Assembly (NCBI GenBank): GCA_020697475.1
Contig: JAJFMO010000099.1
Coordinates: 1 to 8,964 of the forward strand
DNA: 8,964 nt
Direction: 5' to 3'
From: Paenibacillaceae bacterium
GTDB lineage: Bacteria; Bacillota; Bacilli; Paenibacillales; NBRC-103111
Within the stretch, counting starts at the first letter, position 1; each line of letters opens with the position of its first letter. A program made the translations under genes and the position numbers. Shown here piece by piece: positions 6,805-8,964 of the stretch. A model generated the notes under the pieces. That model saw nothing but the letters and a program-made list of their open reading frames with translations, was not told the origin of the DNA and did not search any database.

Positions 6805-7782
6805 ATGCGGTTGGGATTGTCGGTATATGGCACTACGTACTCGATGGGCATCTCGTCGGCGTCGGGCCGGACTGCGGTTCACCCGCGGCAAGTGATCGAC
6901 CAGGCGATCGGCGCAGGTTTGGAAGGGGTGGAGATCCCCGTATTCTTGCTGCGGGAAGACGTCATAGACGATATCGCCCGATATGCGGCGGAACAGGGGA
7001 CGTTCATCACGCTGGCGGCCAACGGTTACGATCCGGGGAAGCTCGCCGCGGCCATTCGGTCGGCGGAACGGCTCGGAGCGGCGACGGTGCGCACGATGAT
7101 CGGCGGAGCGAAGTTGGGTGGAGACCGCCGGGGGATGACCGGGCGCTGGCAGCCATTCCTGCAGCAAGTGCGCGAGGGGCTGGCGGAAGCGGCGAAGTCG
7201 GCGGAGCAAGCTAAGGTCAACTTGGCCGTGGAAAACCATCAAGACCTCGCCTCGGAGGAACTTCTGTGGATATGCGAAACGATCGGCTCTCCTCATGTCG
7301 GGATCACGCTCGATACCGGCAATCCGCTGGCGACTGCGGAGGAACCGCTTGATTTTTTTGAACGAGTCGCCCCCTATGTGAAAAATGTCCACTTGAAAGA
7401 CTACCGGATCTTTCCGTCCGACGAAGGATATCGGCTTGCCCGTTGCCCGCTTGGGGCCGGAGTGATTGATTTCGCCGGTTTGTTCCCTATCCTTGCCTCA
7501 CATTGTCCGAATGTGACGATGTCGATCGAACTGGGGGCGCTGGAGGCGCGTCATGTGCGCGCGCTGGCCGACGACTACTGGCCGGAATACCCCGTTCGTA
7601 CCGCCGCTCAGTTTGCCCGGACGATGCGATTCGTGCAGAATCATTCCCGAACGTCCGGCGACTGGCAAACCCCGTTCGAGCGTGGCGAATCCGTGGAGGC
7701 GATCATTGCTTACGAAGAACGGGAGTTGGCGGAAAGCCTGGCGTATATCGTACCTTTATTTCAACAAGGAAGGATGGATTGA
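6805..7782 (+). CDS. Sugar phosphate isomerase/epimerase-like TIM-barrel protein (AP endonuclease 2 / xylose-isomerase-like fold)
   Basis: A 325-residue protein of the xylose-isomerase-like TIM-barrel superfamily, whose members isomerise, epimerise, dehydrate or cleave sugars with a divalent metal. Candidate metal ligands sit at the expected strand ends: E143 in NLAVENHQD, D170 in ITLDTGN, H196 in KNVHLKDY and E242 in MSIELGA. The pattern is complete, so the enzyme is probably active. After the barrel, residues about 255-325 form a helical tail (DDYWPEYPVRTAAQFARTMRF and an acidic AYEERELAESL helix) that is longer than in minimal family members. The gene lies between the Gfo/Idh/MocA oxidoreductase (24-base gap) and the SDR (2-base gap), so it very likely acts on a product of one of them. 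Sequence alone does not separate epimerase, dehydratase (IolE-like) or keto-glycoside-cleaving activity. Confidence 0.9.
   Translation: MRLGLSVYGTTYSMGISSASGRTAVHPRQVIDQAIGAGLEGVEIPVFLLREDVIDDIARYAAEQGTFITLAANGYDPGKLAAAIRSAERLGAATVRTMIGGAKLGGDRRGMTGRWQPFLQQVREGLAEAAKSAEQAKVNLAVENHQDLASEELLWICETIGSPHVGITLDTGNPLATAEEPLDFFERVAPYVKNVHLKDYRIFPSDEGYRLARCPLGAGVIDFAGLFPILASHCPNVTMSIELGALEARHVRALADDYWPEYPVRTAAQFARTMRFVQNHSRTSGDWQTPFERGESVEAIIAYEERELAESLAYIVPLFQQGRMD
7766..7773 (+). promoter_or_regulatory. Shine-Dalgarno of the SDR gene, within the isomerase 3' end
   Basis: AAGGAAGG ends 11 bases before the ATG at 7785, within the last codons of the isomerase gene. The frame is open upstream to before 7503, but only the start at 7785 gives a normal SDR N-terminus (LSGKIALVTGSSRGLG). 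Confidence 0.6.
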
Positions 7783-7784
7783 AG

Positions 7785-8561
7785 ATGAGTGCTCAAGAAT
7801 TGTCCGGTAAAATCGCGCTCGTAACCGGTTCCAGTCGCGGGCTCGGCCGGCATTACGCCTTGCATCTCGCGCAAGCGGGCGCCGATGTGATCATCCACGA
7901 TATCAACGACACGGTTGCGGCTGAATTCGGTGAGGCGCCGTCAGGCACCGCGGTGGCGGAGGAGATTCGTGCTCTAGGGCGCCGGTCCGTGTTTATCCCT
8001 GCGGATTTGTCGGCGCCGGAACAGGCTGAGTCGCTGGTGCAACAGGCGCTGAAGGAGTTCGGACGCATCGACATTCTCGTCAATAACGCCGGCGGTGATA
8101 TCGGGGCGCGGACGCCCCGCCCGAATCCGAACGACGCACTCGACATCTCTGTTGAAGATATTCGCGCCGTCATGGATCGGAATTTGCTTGCCACGATGTA
8201 CATGTGCAAATACGTCGGGAGCTTCATGCGGGATCAGCAATCCGGCAAAATCGTCAACGTCGGCTCATCGGCCGGCCATACGCCGGTGGGTGGCGGCATC
8301 ATCTATGCGGCGGCCAAAGCCGGCGTCTCGCACTACACCGCCTGCCTCGCAGAGCAGATGCGCTCCTTCGGCGTCAACGTCAACTGCATCGCGCCGGCTC
8401 CGACGTTTACAGGGCGATTCAGCGCGACACGCAAAGTACCCGATCAGTCGGCGCTGCCCCGACTGAAGCAGATCGCGCAACCGGCGGACATGGCCAAGAT
8501 CGTGCTGTTCCTTGCGGGTTCAGGCGCCGACTATTTGACCGGCGAAACGATCGTGTGTTAG
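7785..8561 (+). CDS. Classical short-chain dehydrogenase/reductase (SDR), C-terminus apparently shortened
   Basis: A 258-residue NAD(P)-dependent alcohol/ketone oxidoreductase of the classical SDR family, cytoplasmic. The cofactor glycine motif is TGSSRGLG at 14-21, the central NNAGG at 100-104, a conserved N133 in MDRNLLATMYM, the catalytic serine S161 or S162 in NVGSSAG, and the YxxxK pair Y174/K178 in YAAAK. D38 after the second strand (VIIHDIND) favours NAD(H) over NADP(H), by family rule. The start follows the isomerase stop by 2 bases. The protein ends LTGETIVC, whereas relatives usually continue as ...TIxVDGG. Removing one GT from the GTGTGT at 8553-8558 restores IVLDGKAG and reads to a stop at 8594-8596, so a slip or a sequencing error is likely. 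It could oxidise L-fucose or another released sugar, but the substrate cannot be read from sequence. Confidence 0.93.
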   Translation: MSAQELSGKIALVTGSSRGLGRHYALHLAQAGADVIIHDINDTVAAEFGEAPSGTAVAEEIRALGRRSVFIPADLSAPEQAESLVQQALKEFGRIDILVNNAGGDIGARTPRPNPNDALDISVEDIRAVMDRNLLATMYMCKYVGSFMRDQQSGKIVNVGSSAGHTPVGGGIIYAAAKAGVSHYTACLAEQMRSFGVNVNCIAPAPTFTGRFSATRKVPDQSALPRLKQIAQPADMAKIVLFLAGSGADYLTGETIVC

Positions 8562-8565
8562 ACGG

Positions 8566-8608
8566 GAAGGCGGGGGAAAGCGTGAAGGCGGGATAGCCGG
8601 AAGGCGGG
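8566..8608 (+). repeat. Three GAAGGCGGG direct repeats after the SDR stop
   Basis: GAAGGCGGG occurs at 8566-8574, 8584-8592 and 8600-8608 (periods 18 and 16), with a decayed copy GAAGGCCGG at 8625-8633. The purine-rich strand lies just past the premature SDR stop and may reflect local slippage. No function is assigned. Confidence 0.55.
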
Positions 8609-8636
8609 TATAATGCGAAAGGACGAAGGCCGGAAA

Positions 8637-8689
8637 GCTGTGAAAAGCCGGGGCCGACGGCGAGCATATTCCTCAGTAACGGCCACAGC
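8637..8689 (+). repeat. Stem-loop downstream of the SDR gene
   Basis: GCTGTG (8637-8642) pairs with CACAGC (8684-8689), and inside it GCCG (8647-8650) pairs with CGGC (8680-8683) across a four-A bulge. The loop is about 29 bases and no T-run follows, so it is not a standard Rho-independent terminator. It is the first structured element after the operon. Confidence 0.35.
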
Positions 8690-8740
8690 CGCGCCTTAAA
8701 TGATGCGATGGGAAACTTTGTCATCGTAACGGTCCCCAGA

Positions 8741-8795
8741 GCAGCTTAGAACGAAATAATCCCTAGAAATCGACGGATTAACTACTCTAAGCTGC
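8741..8795. repeat. Nested two-step inverted repeat (10-bp plus 6-bp stems)
   Basis: GCAGCTTAGA at 8741-8750 is perfectly complementary to TCTAAGCTGC at 8786-8795. Within the loop TAATCC (8757-8762) pairs with GGATTA (8775-8780), leaving near-symmetric internal loops of 6 and 5 bases and a 12-base apical loop. No T-tract follows. Two coaxial perfect stems are unlikely by chance in 55 bases. This could be a folded RNA, a protein-binding palindrome or a dispersed repeat. Confidence 0.65.
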
Positions 8796-8818
8796 CGCCG
8801 TGAGGCTGTCGATTAACT

Positions 8819-8858
8819 GTGGTTATGTTTTTGGGAATATATTTTCGAAGCTAACCAC
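8819..8858. repeat. Inverted repeat GTGGTTA/TAACCAC
   Basis: GTGGTTA at 8819-8825 pairs perfectly with TAACCAC at 8852-8858 around a 26-base AT-rich loop. It follows the larger nested hairpin closely. Function unknown; chance is possible for a 7-bp stem taken alone. Confidence 0.4.
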
Positions 8859-8918
8859 GCACTTCTCTCTTACGGACCTACGAGCCTCTAATTTGCGGTA
8901 AAAGACGTGTCTCGATTT

Positions 8919-8941
8919 TTAACGGACCCAGATACCGTTAA
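8919..8941. repeat. Inverted repeat TTAACGG/CCGTTAA
   Basis: TTAACGG at 8919-8925 and CCGTTAA at 8935-8941 form a perfect 7-bp stem with a 9-base loop. The T-run precedes rather than follows the stem on the + strand, and A's follow it on the - strand, so it does not look like a terminator in either direction. The arm is one of the recurring TAACGG motifs of this region. Confidence 0.5.
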
Positions 8942-8942
8942 T

Positions 8943-8962
8943 AACCGGAAAAACGCCCGGTT
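8943..8962 (+). terminator. Possible terminator hairpin at the window edge
   Basis: AACCGG (8943-8948) pairs with CCGGTT (8957-8962) around an 8-base loop, and the window ends in TTTA. If a T-run continues beyond the edge, this would be a Rho-independent terminator. The needed bases are outside the window, so it may instead be another member of the hairpin series. Confidence 0.3.
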
Positions 8963-8964
8963 TA

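Larger units (their letters stand above)
8562..8964. other. Intergenic region rich in inverted repeats, no credible gene
   Basis: No frame here has both a plausible ribosome-binding site and a protein-like translation. It is visibly more AT-rich past 8690 than the genes before it. It holds a GC-rich purine tract with three copies of GAAGGCGGG (8566-8608), a series of stem-loops listed separately, and four dispersed copies of a T(A/T)ACGG motif. A TATAAT at 8609-8614 has no recognisable -35 partner. The region probably combines the operon end with a degenerate dispersed repeat. Confidence 0.6.

Noticed and set aside
6655..7392. 245-codon - strand frame opposite the oxidoreductase/isomerase junction
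   Set aside because: Low-complexity Arg/Pro/His-rich translation, no start signal, and it spans two clear + strand genes.
7503..7784. N-terminal extension of the SDR frame into the isomerase gene
   Set aside because: The translated extension (CARAGRRLLAG type) is not protein-like for this family, and a Shine-Dalgarno plus the canonical SDR N-terminus support the start at 7785.
8609..8614. TATAAT as a -10 promoter element after the SDR
   Set aside because: No TTGACA-like element lies 16-18 bases upstream, where the sequence is the GAAGGCGGG repeat tract, and no gene starts within the rest of the window.
1..8964. CRISPR array, tRNA, rRNA or insertion sequence
   Set aside because: No regularly spaced long direct repeats, no tRNA-like cloverleaf or CCA end noticed, no rRNA-like sequence, and no transposase-like protein on either strand.

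Overview
The window looks like an accessory carbohydrate-catabolism locus from a Gram-positive soil or gut bacterium of the Paenibacillaceae (Paenibacillus/Cohnella type). This rests on strong purine-rich Shine-Dalgarno sites, moderately GC-rich genes packed on one strand, and protein families (solute-binding protein, GHL6/GH151-like glycosidase, sulfatases, Gfo/Idh/MocA oxidoreductase) typical of Paenibacillus sugar-utilisation clusters. The taxonomic call is recognition and inference, not a search result.

Layout, all genes on the + strand: (1) 3-515, the C-terminal part of an ABC-transporter solute-binding protein, cut by the window edge; (2) 555-2543, a large TIM-barrel glycosidase related to GHL6/GH151 (alpha-L-fucosidase-like), with a beta-galactosidase-trimerisation-like middle domain; (3) 2560-3969 and (4) 4029-5522, two distinct S1-type formylglycine sulfatases; (5) 5530-6780, a Gfo/Idh/MocA NAD(P)-dependent oxidoreductase with an unusual cysteine cluster; (6) 6805-7782, a xylose-isomerase-like TIM-barrel sugar isomerase/epimerase; (7) 7785-8561, a short-chain dehydrogenase whose C-terminus looks clipped by a GT-dinucleotide slip; (8) 8562-8964, about 400 bases with no credible gene but many inverted repeats and a recurring TAACGG-type motif. 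Gaps between genes run from 2 to 59 bases and I see no convincing internal terminator, so genes 1-7 are probably one operon.

None of the complete proteins has an evident signal peptide or membrane segment, including the glycosidase and both sulfatases. The simplest reading is import-then-degrade. The binding protein and its permease (off the left edge) would bring in a sulfated oligosaccharide. The two sulfatases would desulfate it in the cytoplasm, the glycosidase would release a terminal sugar (L-fucose is the best guess), and the three downstream enzymes would oxidise or isomerise the sugar. An alternative for the last three is oxidation-assisted (keto-sugar) glycoside cleavage. No formylglycine-generating enzyme, kinase, aldolase, dehydratase or regulator is visible here, so the pathway cannot be closed from this window alone.
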